NCBI RefSeq assembly: GCF_950066645.1
Contig: NZ_CATMFB010000001.1
Span: 337,499 to 401,498 of the forward strand
Source of the DNA: an uncultured Thalassolituus sp.
GTDB lineage: Bacteria; Pseudomonadota; Gammaproteobacteria; Pseudomonadales; Oceanobacteraceae
Length of the DNA stretch: 64,000 bases
Direction: 5' to 3'
Part shown: one piece after another, positions 27,201 through 36,225 of the stretch
Layout: the number at the start of each line of letters is the position of its first letter
Position numbering within the stretch: the stretch's first letter is position 1
The notes under the pieces: model-generated
The model's database searches: none
Told to the model about the DNA's origin: nothing
What the model saw: only the letters and a program-made list of their open reading frames with translations
Program-made: the position numbers and the translations under genes

Positions 27201-30200
27201 GGTGCGATTAATGCCAACGCTAGCGATGATACTTTTACCGTCACAGCCAATAATGCCCTGAGGACCGCAGGCATTGATTTTACCGGTGTTGCCTCAGTCG
27301 CAGCAGGCAGTGGCAGTGAAACTAACGGTGATACTGTTGATACCACTGATACAGTGTCGCTGGTTGATTCTGTGATGAATGCCTTAATAACATTCGGAAT
27401 TAATTTCACCGGTGTTGAAAATGCAGATTTAAACGGTCAGTCGCTGGCGGGTAGCACTGGTGTCGATAATTTCACTTTGAATGGTAGCGCGTTAACAGCG
27501 AACAATATCGCTATCACTAGCGCGGCCTCGGCAATTAATGCTGGTGGTGAGAACGATACTCTCGCCACAGACGCAGCGAGTGTCAGCCTGACGGGCGAAA
27601 ACGAATCTGTGACGGCTGGCGCATATACCTTCAGTGATATCGAAGAGGTCTCGCTCAGCTCAGGTGCGATTAATGCCAACGCTGGCGATGATACTTTTAC
27701 GGTTACAGCCAATAATGCCCTGAGGACCGCAGGCATTGATTTTACCGGTGTCGCCTCAGTCGCAGCAGGCAGTGGCAGTGAAACTAGCGGTGATACTGTT
27801 GATACCACTGATGCAGTGTCACTGGTTGATTCTGTGATGAATGCCTTAACAACATTCGGAATTAATTTCACCGGTGTTGAAAATGCAGATTTAAACGGTC
27901 AGTCACTGGAGGGTAGCGCTGGTGTAGATACTTTCACTTTGAATGGTAGCGCGTTAACAGCGAATAGTATCGCTGTCACCAACGCGGCCTCGGCAATCGA
28001 TGCTGGTGGTGGTAGTGACTCTATCAGCACAGATTTGTCTGCAGTCGCTTTAACCGGTGGAGATGGAGAGCTGATTGTTGGCGCTTATACCATGTCGGAT
28101 ATTGAGTCCGCTGACGTCAATGGAGCTGTTCTGTCGGGCAGTGATAACGCTGATAGTTTTATTGTTAATGGCCTGAACCTTACTGCAAATGGGGTTGTTA
28201 TCAATGGTGCAGCATCTGCAATCGATGCTGGCTCTTCTGGCACAGGTAGCGACACAGTTTCATCCCAGGAAAGCTCAGTTAAGGTCTCAGGGCAAAGTGG
28301 CAAAATCACTACAGCAAATTATGAGTTTTCGGATATCGAAGCTTTTGATGGTTCGAATCTGACATTAACTGGTACCGATGGGAACGACATCTTTAATATT
28401 CAGGATGGCGAGGTAACTCTCGATGGCAGTAGCACTGTATTTACCGGTGTATCTGAAATCGACGCTTTGGATGGTGATGACACGCTGAATACACACGGTG
28501 TGGCCGCTACTCTTCTTGAGAGTGCGGGCATTGGGATTCTGAATGCAATTGAAGCTCTTGGAATTTCGTTCCTGCAACTGGAAGTTGTGAATCTCGGTGG
28601 TGGAGAACTATCTGGCAGCGCAGGCGCTGATACCTTTGCGGTAAATGGCGCGACACTCACTGCAAATGGTGTTTCTGTTACTGGCGCTGGCAATCAGATT
28701 GATGCCGGAGGTGGTAATGACGCCGTTGACCTGTCAGATTCCGTGGCGACACTCACAGGAACCGACGGGCAGTTTGGCACTTCAGCCTATACGTTCAGCG
28801 CCGTTGAAACTGTTGCCATGACCGATGGATCCCTGACGGGGACGTCAGGCAATGACGAATTTAATTTGACGGGCGATAACGCAGTAACCGCAACCAACAT
28901 CGGTTTTACCGGCGTTATTTCAATCAGCGGCGGTGCAGGAGATCAGGACAGTGTGACCACACAGAATGCTGCTCTGGTTGGCGATGGTAGCAGCGGCACT
29001 GGTAAAGCCAATGCTCTGAGTACACAGGGTATTTCGGTCACAGGTATCGAGGTGGCTGATTTACAGGGTGGGGTATTATCCGGTAGCGATCAGGCCGACA
29101 CTTTTGCTCTTGAGAGCGGAGAGCTCAGTGCGAATGGAATAACTTTCAGCAACGCCGCCAGTACCATTGATATGGGGTCGGGCTCAGACAGTTTAAGCAG
29201 CGACGAAACTCAGGTAACTCTGAGCTCCGGGCTCAAAGAGCTTAACGCTGGAGGTTACACATTCCAGGATCTGGACAGTGCCAACCTGAACAGTAACGAG
29301 TTGGTAGGGACAGCGGGTGATGATGAGTTCACCTTAGGTAACAGTAATGGTCTTCTTACCAGTAATGGCATCAGCTTCAGTGGTGTTGCCGGTGTCGATG
29401 CAGGCGAGGGAACCAATGACCAGGTAACGACCAACAATGGTGATGCCTCGCTTGTGGCAAGCGGAGGAACAGCGACAGATAATTCCCTGCTGTCACGTGG
29501 CATTACGTTCTCCGGTATTGACACTGCCAATCTGGGAAGCGGAACGCTTTCTGGTAGCTCTGAAGCCGATGCTTTTGTTGTCAACGGAACCACTCTGACT
29601 GCGAACCAGATTCAGGTGACGTCATCGAGCACGTCTGTTATCGATGGCGCAGGTGGCGACGATACGCTGTCGGTTGATGGCGGAAATGCAACTCTGACGG
29701 GCACGTCACAGCAGATTATTGCGGGCGGTAAAACATTTGGCTCTGTTGCTTCTGCGAGTCTGAACAGCAATATCCTCTCCGGTAGCAGCGCTGCAGATAA
29801 TTTCGACCTTACAGGTACAACCCTGACCGCGAATGATATTGAGATCTCTGGTGCGGATTCTTCTATCGACATGGGCGATGGTCAGGATACGCTCACGACG
29901 GATGTAGCAAATGTCGACCTCACCGGGGCAGACAAGGAGCTGTCAGCAGGCGGTTATATCTTTGAATCGATTGAGGCTGCTGAACTGGCCTCAGCCAACA
30001 TCACTGCTAATGATTCTGACGATACCTTCGACGTTACTGGTGCCAATAGTCTGTCTACAGCAGGAATGAATTTCAGTGGTGTTGCAACGGTTGCAGCAGG
30101 CTCAGGCAGCGAAGTTAATGGAGATACCGTCGAGACGACTGACGGTGTCTCATTGATTGACTCTCTGGCGAATGCGCTGTCGACCTTCGGGATCACTTTC

Positions 30201-33200
30201 AGCGGAATCGAAAATGCAGACCTGAATGGCAATGCGCTTTCTGGTAGTACGGGCGCAGACAGTTTCACTCTGACCGGTGCTGCATTGTCTGCCAATGGTA
30301 TTTCGATCAGCGATGCAGCGCTGACTATCGACGCCAGCGGAGGCCAGGACATCCTGACGACCGACAGCAGCAGCGTCTCTCTTACAGGCACGGATGGGGA
30401 GCTTGCTGCGGGCACTTATACCTTCGCTGATATTGAGTCTGCCGGACTGAGTTCTGCAGCAGTCAATGGCAGTGCTGCGGACGATACCTTTACCGTGACA
30501 GGCACAAATACCATGACGGCGTCGGGAATCGACTTCACAGGAGTTGCCTCTGTAGACGCGGGTTCTGGCGGTGAGATCAGTGGCGATACAGTCGTTACCT
30601 CTTCTGATGTGTCGTTGGTGGATTCTGTGATGAATGCACTGGCCACATTCGGCATCAGCTTTACCGGAATTGAGAATGCAGACCTGAATGGCAGCTCGCT
30701 CAGTGGCAGTGCCGGGGTGGATGTATTTACTCTGAATGGATCTGCGCTGACAGCAAACCAGATTGCGATATCTGATGCGGCTTCGGGCATTAACGCAAGC
30801 GGTGGCGATGATTCGCTTTCCAGCGATGTAGCAAATGTCAGCCTCACTGGTACAGACGAGTCAGTCACTGCTGGAATTTATACCTTCAATGACATCGAAG
30901 AAGTCGCCCTCAGCTCGGGTGCGATCAGTGCTAATGCAGGGGACGATATCTTTACTGTGACGGCAGCGAACGCTCTGACTACCGCCGGAATTGACTTTAC
31001 CGGGGTTACCTCTGTGGGCGCAGGCAGTGAAACGGACGGAGATACCGTCGATACCTCAGGCGATGTTTCACTGGTCGATTCTGTGGCAAACGCTCTGACA
31101 ACGTTTGGAATCAGTTTCACTGACGTAGAAAATGCTGACCTGAATGGCAACTCGCTCAATGGCAGTGCTGGAATCGACGCATTTACTCTGAATGGCAGTG
31201 CGCTGACGGCAAACGATATTGCGATTGCAAATGCGGCGACAACCATTAATGCCGGGGATGGTCGTGACACACTGAGCACCAATGAAACTCAGGTCAGCCT
31301 GACGGGGAACGATGAAGAGTTAGTCGCAGGCTCTTATACATTTGCAGATCTTGAAACAATCGAGCTAACGGCTGGTACCGTTGTTGGTAATGCTTCAGAT
31401 GATAATTTTGAAGTGTTGGGTACAAATTACATGACCGTAGCCCGAATGGAGTTCACCGGTGTCAACCAGGTTGTTGGCGGCACAGGTTCCGAAACTGACG
31501 GAGATTACGTAAGTACCGAATTTGATACCAGCCTGGTCGCTGACACTGATTTTGCGATATCTACCGGGGGCATCCTTTTTACAGAAGTTGAGAGTGCTGA
31601 GCTGGAGGGCGCGACACTATCAGGTAGTGCTGGAGACGACGCCTTTGAAGTCAATGGCTTTGAATTAATCGCAAATAAAGTAAACATCGCTGATGTGAAC
31701 ACCCAGATTGATGCCGGTTTGGGCAATGACTCTGTAAGTGCAACCGGTGAAGAGATATCACTGGACGGCACTGACGGTTCGATGAGTACTGCTCAATTCC
31801 AGTTTACCAGTGTCGAATCATCGGATCTTACCGGTAGTGTTCTTAATGGTTCAGATGCCAGCGATAGTTTTGTGATCAAAGGTGAGTCAAGCCTGGATAT
31901 GAACGGTATTGCCTTCACTGGTGTTACTGAAGTGAACGCTGGCGGCGGAAATGACCAGTTAGATACCGACGGTAATAACGCCAGTCTGCTCTCTGATGTG
32001 GGAACCGCCGTAGAAAATGCCCTCATTGCCCTGGGCATTATTTTCCGGGACATCGAAGAAGTTGACCTAGGTGGTGCTACGTTGACTGGCAGTGATGCGG
32101 CAGACAGCTTTGAAGCAACAGGCACCAGCCTGACAGCGAACGGTATGGCGTTCACTGATGTTGCTGCAGACATTAATGCGGGTAATGGTGCAGACACCCT
32201 GGTCACGTCCGACAGCACAGTGACGCTCGCAGGTGTATCAGAGGGTATCAATACCAGCAGTTTTAATTTCACTGAGATTGAAAGCGCAGCGCTCTCTGGC
32301 GGAACCCTGAACGGCAGTACCGCAGCAGATGTGTTTACCATCACGGGTGATAACGCGATCAGTGCCTCCGGAATGACGATTACGGGCGTTGCTAACATTG
32401 TTGGTGGCAGTGGTAACGACCAGGTCGTGACAACGAGTGATGGTGCCGCGCTGATCTCCGATAGCGGGGTCGCTATATCCAATGCTCTCGCGGCAAATGA
32501 TATGCGCTTTGACGGCATTGAAAATGTGAATCTTAATGCCGGCAATCTGCAGGGCTCTGATGCGGCTGAAAGTTATGCCATTAATGGCGTGTCTCAGTCG
32601 TTTGCAGTGAACTCCATGACCTTTACCAACGCTGACTCAGTCGATGGCGGAGCAGGCAGCGACATCATTACGACGCCGTCATCCACCACGGCGACGCTTG
32701 ATGGTTCAGGGGTGCTTATCTCGGGTGTGAAGTTTGACGATATTGAAACAGTATCACTTTCCAGTGGCTCTCTTGTGGGGACCGGAGACGCTGATACTTT
32801 CTCTCTGTCTTCGGCAGTGAACCAGGTGACTTCAGGATCAATCCTGTTTACCGGTGTTTCTTCTGTTAATGGTGCCGGTGGTGCGGACTCTGTCGCCATG
32901 AGCTCCGCGGGTAGCGCAACTTTGGGGTCCAGCGGCTCTGGCTTTACGGCGTCACTTATTAACTTCTCATCGGTTGAAACGCTTAATCTGGCCGGTGGCG
33001 TTCTGACAGGTGCGGCAGCGAACAACGAAGAGTTTGCGCTGAGTACCTCAGCCAACAGCCTGACAGTTAACGGACTGACAGTGAATAATGTCGCAACGGT
33101 TAACGCGGACTCCTCTGACACCATCAGCGGAAGTACCGGGCAGGATAGCTTCGTTGTTAAGTCAGATAATACTGTGGCGGTTAACGGCATTACCTTTGAT

Positions 33201-34592
33201 GGGCCGTTGAATCTTAAAGGTGGTTCGGGGGCAGATACCTTGACCAGCGAAATAGATACCGCTCGTTGGGTTATCAACGGTGTCGGCGATAGCCTGAATA
33301 AAGTTGGTGACTTCGTATTCAGTCAGTTTGAGTCTCTGGTGAATGCCGTCGGTGACCTGGATCTGGCGACTTCGTTGCAACTGATATTCAGCGGTGAATC
33401 TGCGTCTTTTGGTGGCGGCGCAATGACGCTGGGCTTCAATGGCGACAATGATGTCAGTGTCTTCTCAACCTTCGGATCGGGGGCTCAGGCGCAGGCGTTT
33501 GGCGATAACACCAGTGCCGCTATTCGAGGCAGTGTGACGGCTGATGAGCTGGTTATTCTGTCCTTTGGTGATATCGAGTTGATGACCAACGTAAATCTGT
33601 TGTCTGTCACCTCTGTTGATGGTCAGTCAATTAATGCAAGCATCGTTCAGGACGGTGATCTGGTTATCCGGGAAATCAGCATTGAAAACGGCGTACTGAT
33701 ACTCGACAGCCTGGTCTCAGGGACGGGGACAATCACTGCAGAAACCGTTAACACCGTTGACGTTTCTGCTTTGTCTGCCCATATCGGTTCGGGTAAATCC
33801 GGCGTGTCGGGTGCCGGTCAGTGGGCCAGCATCGGTTCTGATGGTGAGCAGCTGACGTTCGAGGTTCAGATTCAGCTGGATCTGACGGCGATCTCATTCG
33901 TAACGCCTTTCTTCCCGACAATATCGCCGGTGACGGTAAACAAAGAAGGTAACGAGACTGACTCATTGATCAGCTCACAGAATTCTGCAGTGATTATTAT
34001 TGGCGGGATCAGTGATGTAACTCAGCTGAATCCAGCCGTCTTCGAAGCCCTCTCACCTTTTATTGCGGATGCTAACGCCGTCAGTGGCAGCAGCAGTCAT
34101 ACCGGTACCGATGTGCCATCGACACTGGATACTGAACAGTTAGCAGTTCTGTTGGCAGCCTACGAGCCAACAGCAGCAGGAGCGGCTGAAGATTATTCAG
34201 TGGATGGTACTTCTGAGGAAGAAGGCGAAGAAGAGAAAGCGGAGCAGGAGTTCGTTGATGACGGACAGGGGGATATTTCAGTCTCGCTTTCCCCTGATAA
34301 TGAGGTAGTTGGTCTGGTACGCAACTATCGTTTCCGTAATGGTGATTCTCTCTGGAGTCTGGCTCAGCGCTTCCTTGGAACAGGCTTTGCCTGGAACAAA
34401 CTGTTGGAGCAGAATCCAGCAATTGACAATCCTTCGGCAATTGCCGATGGTACAGTCATTAAGGTCATTACCACGGTTGATGAAGAAAAGGCCGCACAGA
34501 TACAGGCCCTGATTGACTCAGGTGTTGGTGTCAAAGACGGTGCTAACATCATTCTGCCGGAACAGTACCGGGATCAATTGGAATTACGTTAA
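24285..34592 (+). CDS. Giant TpsA-type exoprotein (filamentous haemagglutinin-like adhesin) with C-terminal LysM
   Basis: About 3435 aa. ATG 24285 has GAGAG 8 bp upstream; ATG 24270 is in frame without a good site. An extended signal region (GLKGGLYVTLIAGQVVAPVV) precedes the TPS secretion domain (about residues 50-280), with LNQLAINQVNGGS and INPAGVAIYNGA in place of the usual NPNG motif. The passenger is a long run of beta-strand repeats of about 77 residues, with pattern LxGSxGxDxFxLxG...LTANxIxIxxAAS...GGGxDxLxT...G.YTFxDIExaxL. Near the end an acidic stretch (EEEGEEEKAEQEF) leads to one LysM domain (about 3345-3390: NGDSLWSLAQRFLGTGFAW). Likely a surface adhesin or biofilm protein exported by the upstream TpsB. 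Confidence 0.93.
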   Translation: MTKLSHTTRGTQKNANGVNLLTQAVQTMNAVMAGVRDGLKGGLYVTLIAGQVVAPVVWALPDQSGYEAGNAPVSEIEISGNDMIIAQDNSRILLNWDSFNIAAGESVSFIQDLNQLAINQVNGGSLSEIFGTLNADANIMLINPAGVAIYNGAIVNVGSLIVSGMTLDETALEPGAINSDATGPFDFSFDEASGGLVTVQDGVSLTAGNLILLGKQVTVDSDIDVGSGLFGAGAAGSAVVTFDDDGLVGFSLNSDLTSVLSSDAQVAINGAVNAGRVILTTQQAAAAVNNSINITDTITAENISISGDRILLGGSVASVEDAATASVSQNLEISAEESLTISGASTSITAANHSVTAEALDVSAASSTFNQLDTTSTGAVTAGGLTVGGLSSVSASSAALTTNANATLVGGSNNEISTNAINFTGVASADLSSQSLAGSSGIDNFNLNGGALTANNIAITNAASAINASGENDTLTTDAASVSLTGSNESVTVGAYTFSDIEDVALSSGAINGSVTDDIFTVTGSNAVTVDGMAFTGVSSVDGGASKYGDSVFTTGTTSLVSSQMNALSTFGINFTGIENADLNGQSLAGSTGTDTFTLTNAGLTANNIVITDSAASVDTNGGNDVFAGATGAWELTGANGELKGTNASEFTFTDVAGANLSGQSLAGSTGTDTFTLTNAGLTANSIVITDSAASVDTNGGNDVFAGATGAWELTGTNGELKGTNASEFTFTEVTNADLSGQSLAGSSGTDTFTLTNAGLTANSIVITDSAASVDTNGGNDVFAGATGAWELTGANGELKGTNASEFTFTDVAGANLSGQSLAGSTGTDTFTLTNAGLTANSIVITDSAASVDTNGGNDVFAGATGAWELTGTNGELKGTNASEFTFTEVTNADLSGQSLAGSAGVDNFTLNGSALTANNIAITNAASAINAGGESDTLTTDAASVSLTGENESVTAGAYTFSDIEDVALSSGAINANASDDTFTVTANNALRTAGIDFTGVASVAAGSGSETNGDTVDTTDTVSLVDSVMNALITFGINFTGVENADLNGQSLAGSTGVDNFTLNGSALTANNIAITSAASAINAGGENDTLATDAASVSLTGENESVTAGAYTFSDIEEVSLSSGAINANAGDDTFTVTANNALRTAGIDFTGVASVAAGSGSETSGDTVDTTDAVSLVDSVMNALTTFGINFTGVENADLNGQSLEGSAGVDTFTLNGSALTANSIAVTNAASAIDAGGGSDSISTDLSAVALTGGDGELIVGAYTMSDIESADVNGAVLSGSDNADSFIVNGLNLTANGVVINGAASAIDAGSSGTGSDTVSSQESSVKVSGQSGKITTANYEFSDIEAFDGSNLTLTGTDGNDIFNIQDGEVTLDGSSTVFTGVSEIDALDGDDTLNTHGVAATLLESAGIGILNAIEALGISFLQLEVVNLGGGELSGSAGADTFAVNGATLTANGVSVTGAGNQIDAGGGNDAVDLSDSVATLTGTDGQFGTSAYTFSAVETVAMTDGSLTGTSGNDEFNLTGDNAVTATNIGFTGVISISGGAGDQDSVTTQNAALVGDGSSGTGKANALSTQGISVTGIEVADLQGGVLSGSDQADTFALESGELSANGITFSNAASTIDMGSGSDSLSSDETQVTLSSGLKELNAGGYTFQDLDSANLNSNELVGTAGDDEFTLGNSNGLLTSNGISFSGVAGVDAGEGTNDQVTTNNGDASLVASGGTATDNSLLSRGITFSGIDTANLGSGTLSGSSEADAFVVNGTTLTANQIQVTSSSTSVIDGAGGDDTLSVDGGNATLTGTSQQIIAGGKTFGSVASASLNSNILSGSSAADNFDLTGTTLTANDIEISGADSSIDMGDGQDTLTTDVANVDLTGADKELSAGGYIFESIEAAELASANITANDSDDTFDVTGANSLSTAGMNFSGVATVAAGSGSEVNGDTVETTDGVSLIDSLANALSTFGITFSGIENADLNGNALSGSTGADSFTLTGAALSANGISISDAALTIDASGGQDILTTDSSSVSLTGTDGELAAGTYTFADIESAGLSSAAVNGSAADDTFTVTGTNTMTASGIDFTGVASVDAGSGGEISGDTVVTSSDVSLVDSVMNALATFGISFTGIENADLNGSSLSGSAGVDVFTLNGSALTANQIAISDAASGINASGGDDSLSSDVANVSLTGTDESVTAGIYTFNDIEEVALSSGAISANAGDDIFTVTAANALTTAGIDFTGVTSVGAGSETDGDTVDTSGDVSLVDSVANALTTFGISFTDVENADLNGNSLNGSAGIDAFTLNGSALTANDIAIANAATTINAGDGRDTLSTNETQVSLTGNDEELVAGSYTFADLETIELTAGTVVGNASDDNFEVLGTNYMTVARMEFTGVNQVVGGTGSETDGDYVSTEFDTSLVADTDFAISTGGILFTEVESAELEGATLSGSAGDDAFEVNGFELIANKVNIADVNTQIDAGLGNDSVSATGEEISLDGTDGSMSTAQFQFTSVESSDLTGSVLNGSDASDSFVIKGESSLDMNGIAFTGVTEVNAGGGNDQLDTDGNNASLLSDVGTAVENALIALGIIFRDIEEVDLGGATLTGSDAADSFEATGTSLTANGMAFTDVAADINAGNGADTLVTSDSTVTLAGVSEGINTSSFNFTEIESAALSGGTLNGSTAADVFTITGDNAISASGMTITGVANIVGGSGNDQVVTTSDGAALISDSGVAISNALAANDMRFDGIENVNLNAGNLQGSDAAESYAINGVSQSFAVNSMTFTNADSVDGGAGSDIITTPSSTTATLDGSGVLISGVKFDDIETVSLSSGSLVGTGDADTFSLSSAVNQVTSGSILFTGVSSVNGAGGADSVAMSSAGSATLGSSGSGFTASLINFSSVETLNLAGGVLTGAAANNEEFALSTSANSLTVNGLTVNNVATVNADSSDTISGSTGQDSFVVKSDNTVAVNGITFDGPLNLKGGSGADTLTSEIDTARWVINGVGDSLNKVGDFVFSQFESLVNAVGDLDLATSLQLIFSGESASFGGGAMTLGFNGDNDVSVFSTFGSGAQAQAFGDNTSAAIRGSVTADELVILSFGDIELMTNVNLLSVTSVDGQSINASIVQDGDLVIREISIENGVLILDSLVSGTGTITAETVNTVDVSALSAHIGSGKSGVSGAGQWASIGSDGEQLTFEVQIQLDLTAISFVTPFFPTISPVTVNKEGNETDSLISSQNSAVIIIGGISDVTQLNPAVFEALSPFIADANAVSGSSSHTGTDVPSTLDTEQLAVLLAAYEPTAAGAAEDYSVDGTSEEEGEEEKAEQEFVDDGQGDISVSLSPDNEVVGLVRNYRFRNGDSLWSLAQRFLGTGFAWNKLLEQNPAIDNPSAIADGTVIKVITTVDEEKAAQIQALIDSGVGVKDGANIILPEQYRDQLELR
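26040..26975 (+). repeat. Four tandem 234-bp repeats inside tpsA
   Basis: Units begin at 26040, 26274, 26508 and 26742 (each at CAGTCACTGGC) and encode 78 residues each. Units 1+2 and 3+4 form a 468-bp direct duplication. From about 26138 to 26507 the first copy is essentially identical to 26606-26975, which implies a recent event. The frame is kept, so copy-number change would alter adhesin length without frameshift. Confidence 0.9.
26976..27899 (+). repeat. Two tandem 462-bp repeats inside tpsA
   Basis: Units begin at 26976 and 27438, with a third diverged unit from 27900, and encode 154 residues each. The two copies differ at only a modest number of scattered positions. A related but more diverged unit of 456 bp precedes the 234-bp series (25584-26039). 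Confidence 0.85.
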
Positions 34593-34613
34593 TTCCTGAA
34601 TTTTGATCTGAGA

Positions 34614-34637
34614 AACGCGCCTGAGGGCGCGTTTTTT
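34614..34637 (+). terminator. Terminator after tpsA
   Basis: Stem AACGCGCC / GGCGCGTT, loop TGAG, followed by TTTT. It lies 21 bp after the tpsA stop. Confidence 0.92.
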
Positions 34638-34648
34638 ATTGGCCGGGT

Positions 34649-34676
34649 GTCACCTACGTCGTTCGACGTAGATGAC
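34649..34676. promoter_or_regulatory. 28-bp palindrome overlapping the ureD start
   Basis: Perfect 8-bp arms CTACGTCG / CGACGTAG flank a TT centre; outer GTCA and TGAC arms extend it with one mismatch pair. The first ureD ATG (34672) lies in the right arm. It could be a dimeric regulator site or an RNA hairpin hiding the ureD start. Confidence 0.5.
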
Positions 34677-35592
34677 AATCTTTGGCTTGTATTTTGCTGG
34701 TTCACAGCCAGTAAACCTATGTGGAGCAAACGGTTTGAACGCGCTGGAAGCGGTGCCACTTACCCGAACCGGGTGGCAGGCAAATATGAACATCGGGCTC
34801 GAGAAGCGTGGCGAACGGACGGTTCTGGCCGACCTTACGCACAGCGGCCCTCTGCGTGTTCAACGCCCCTTCTACCCTGAGGGCGATACCTGTCATATCT
34901 ATCTTCTGCATCCGCCTGGCGGCGTGGTGGGTGGTGATGGCATTCACCTGAATGTCGAAAGCCGTCAACAGGGCCACGGCCTGATTACCACTCCTGGTGC
35001 AACTAAGTTCTATTTGAGTGCAGGGTCAACCGCTGAAGTGAATCAAGTGCTTCATATTGGTGCGAGCTCTGCACTGGAATGGTTCCCGCAGGAGAATATC
35101 TTCTTCACGGGTTCTAAGGTTCGTATGGACACCCTGGTTGATCTCGATGACGATGCCATCTTTATGGGCTGGGAGATCAGCTGCTTTGGTCGCCCCGTGA
35201 ATAATGAGCGCTTTCTGCGTGGCCGGGTCGACGCGAAGTTTGCGGTGCGTCGCAATGGTGTACCGTTGCTGACGGATTTTCTGCGTGTGCACGATGCCAG
35301 CCATTTGAGTGCCGCCGCCGGTATGCGCGATTACCCCATGCAGGGGCTGTTTATTGCCACTGGTGCTAGCGAACACCTGTTAGAACAGAGCCGCGAAATT
35401 CTTGAGCAGGCGATGAATAAATTGCCTGAGAAAATACCGGCGGGCATCACCTTACTGGATGACCTGTTGGTGCTGCGTGTTCTCGGGCATTCTACTGAAA
35501 AAATACAATCACTCATGATTCCTGTGTGGCAGATGCTGCGCCGGGAAATTCTGAATAAAGATGCGGTCATTCCCCGTATCTGGAACACCTGA
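34672..35592 (+). CDS. ureD: Urease accessory protein UreD (UreH)
   Basis: A 306-aa UreD. Typical motifs are GWQANMNIGLEKRGERTVL, SGPLRVQRPFYPEGD, HPPGGVVGGDGI and TPGATKFY. UreD is the scaffold that binds the UreABC apoenzyme and, with UreF and UreG, guides nickel delivery. ATG 34672 gives about 37 residues before the conserved WQA, a normal distance, although no good ribosome site is visible and the start sits in a palindrome. It is the first gene of the urease operon. Confidence 0.94.
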   Translation: MTIFGLYFAGSQPVNLCGANGLNALEAVPLTRTGWQANMNIGLEKRGERTVLADLTHSGPLRVQRPFYPEGDTCHIYLLHPPGGVVGGDGIHLNVESRQQGHGLITTPGATKFYLSAGSTAEVNQVLHIGASSALEWFPQENIFFTGSKVRMDTLVDLDDDAIFMGWEISCFGRPVNNERFLRGRVDAKFAVRRNGVPLLTDFLRVHDASHLSAAAGMRDYPMQGLFIATGASEHLLEQSREILEQAMNKLPEKIPAGITLLDDLLVLRVLGHSTEKIQSLMIPVWQMLRREILNKDAVIPRIWNT

Positions 35593-35603
35593 CGGAATAA
35601 GTT

Positions 35604-35906
35604 ATGGAACTCACACCAAGAGAGAAAGACAAGCTGCTGATTTTTACCGCTGCATTGCTGGCCGAGCGCCGTAAAGAACGCGGTTTAAAACTGAACTATC
35701 CGGAAGCTGTGGCCTTTATTACTGCCGCCATTATGGAAGGTGCGCGTGATGGTCGTACTGTCTCTGACCTGATGGGTTATGGCCGTACCTTGCTGACCCG
35801 TGATGATGTGATGGATGGCGTGGCCGATATGATTCACGAAGTGCAGGTTGAAGCGACGTTCCCGGACGGCACCAAGCTTGTCACCGTACACACCCCAGTG
35901 ATCTGA
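35604..35906 (+). CDS. ureA: Urease gamma subunit
   Basis: A 100-aa UreA with [29 protein letters not shown], the [13 protein letters not shown] motif, and [21 protein letters not shown] sequence ([14 protein letters not shown]). It is the smallest structural subunit of nickel urease, which hydrolyses urea to ammonia and carbamate in the cytoplasm. Separate ureA, ureB and ureC genes are the standard bacterial arrangement. Confidence 0.97.
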   Translation: MELTPREKDKLLIFTAALLAERRKERGLKLNYPEAVAFITAAIMEGARDGRTVSDLMGYGRTLLTRDDVMDGVADMIHEVQVEATFPDGTKLVTVHTPVI

Positions 35907-35919
35907 TCAGGAGCTGACT

Positions 35920-36225
35920 ATGATACCCGGCGAAATTATTACCGCAGACGGTGACATCACCCTGAACGAAGGGCGTACCACCATCGAGATTGAAGTCGCG
36001 AACACCGGCGACCGCCCGATTCAGGTGGGCTCTCATTATCATTTTTACGAGACCAATAATGCGCTGACGTTTGACCGCGAAAAAACCCGCGGCTTTCGCC
36101 TGAATATTCCGGCAGGCACGGCGGTGCGTATTGAGCCGGGGCAGACGCGCACGGTGGAACTGGTTGAGTACGCCGGTGCCCGTAAAGTGTATGGATTCCA
36201 GAATAAAGTAATGGGTGATCTCTGA
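35920..36225 (+). CDS. ureB: Urease beta subunit
   Basis: A 101-aa UreB beginning [19 protein letters not shown], with the core [19 protein letters not shown] and the end [20 protein letters not shown]. The stop overlaps the ureC ATG (TGATG), so translation of the two structural subunits is coupled. Confidence 0.97.
   Translation: MIPGEIITADGDITLNEGRTTIEIEVANTGDRPIQVGSHYHFYETNNALTFDREKTRGFRLNIPAGTAVRIEPGQTRTVELVEYAGARKVYGFQNKVMGDL

Noticed and set aside
26039..27409. A 456-codon minus-strand frame and similar antisense frames through tpsA
   Set aside because: These mirror the repeat units of the adhesin; the repeated products (VTSVKVNSDALVPLSS-type) are reverse reads of the same repeats.
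26040..27899. Repeats considered as a CRISPR array
   Set aside because: Units are 234 and 462 bp, coding, in one frame, with no unique spacers; they are adhesin repeats.
25600..33300. GGNDxL-like motifs in TpsA considered as RTX calcium-binding repeats
   Set aside because: The motifs occur once per 77-residue unit and not as nonapeptide arrays, and the N-terminal TPS domain and TpsB show a different export route.
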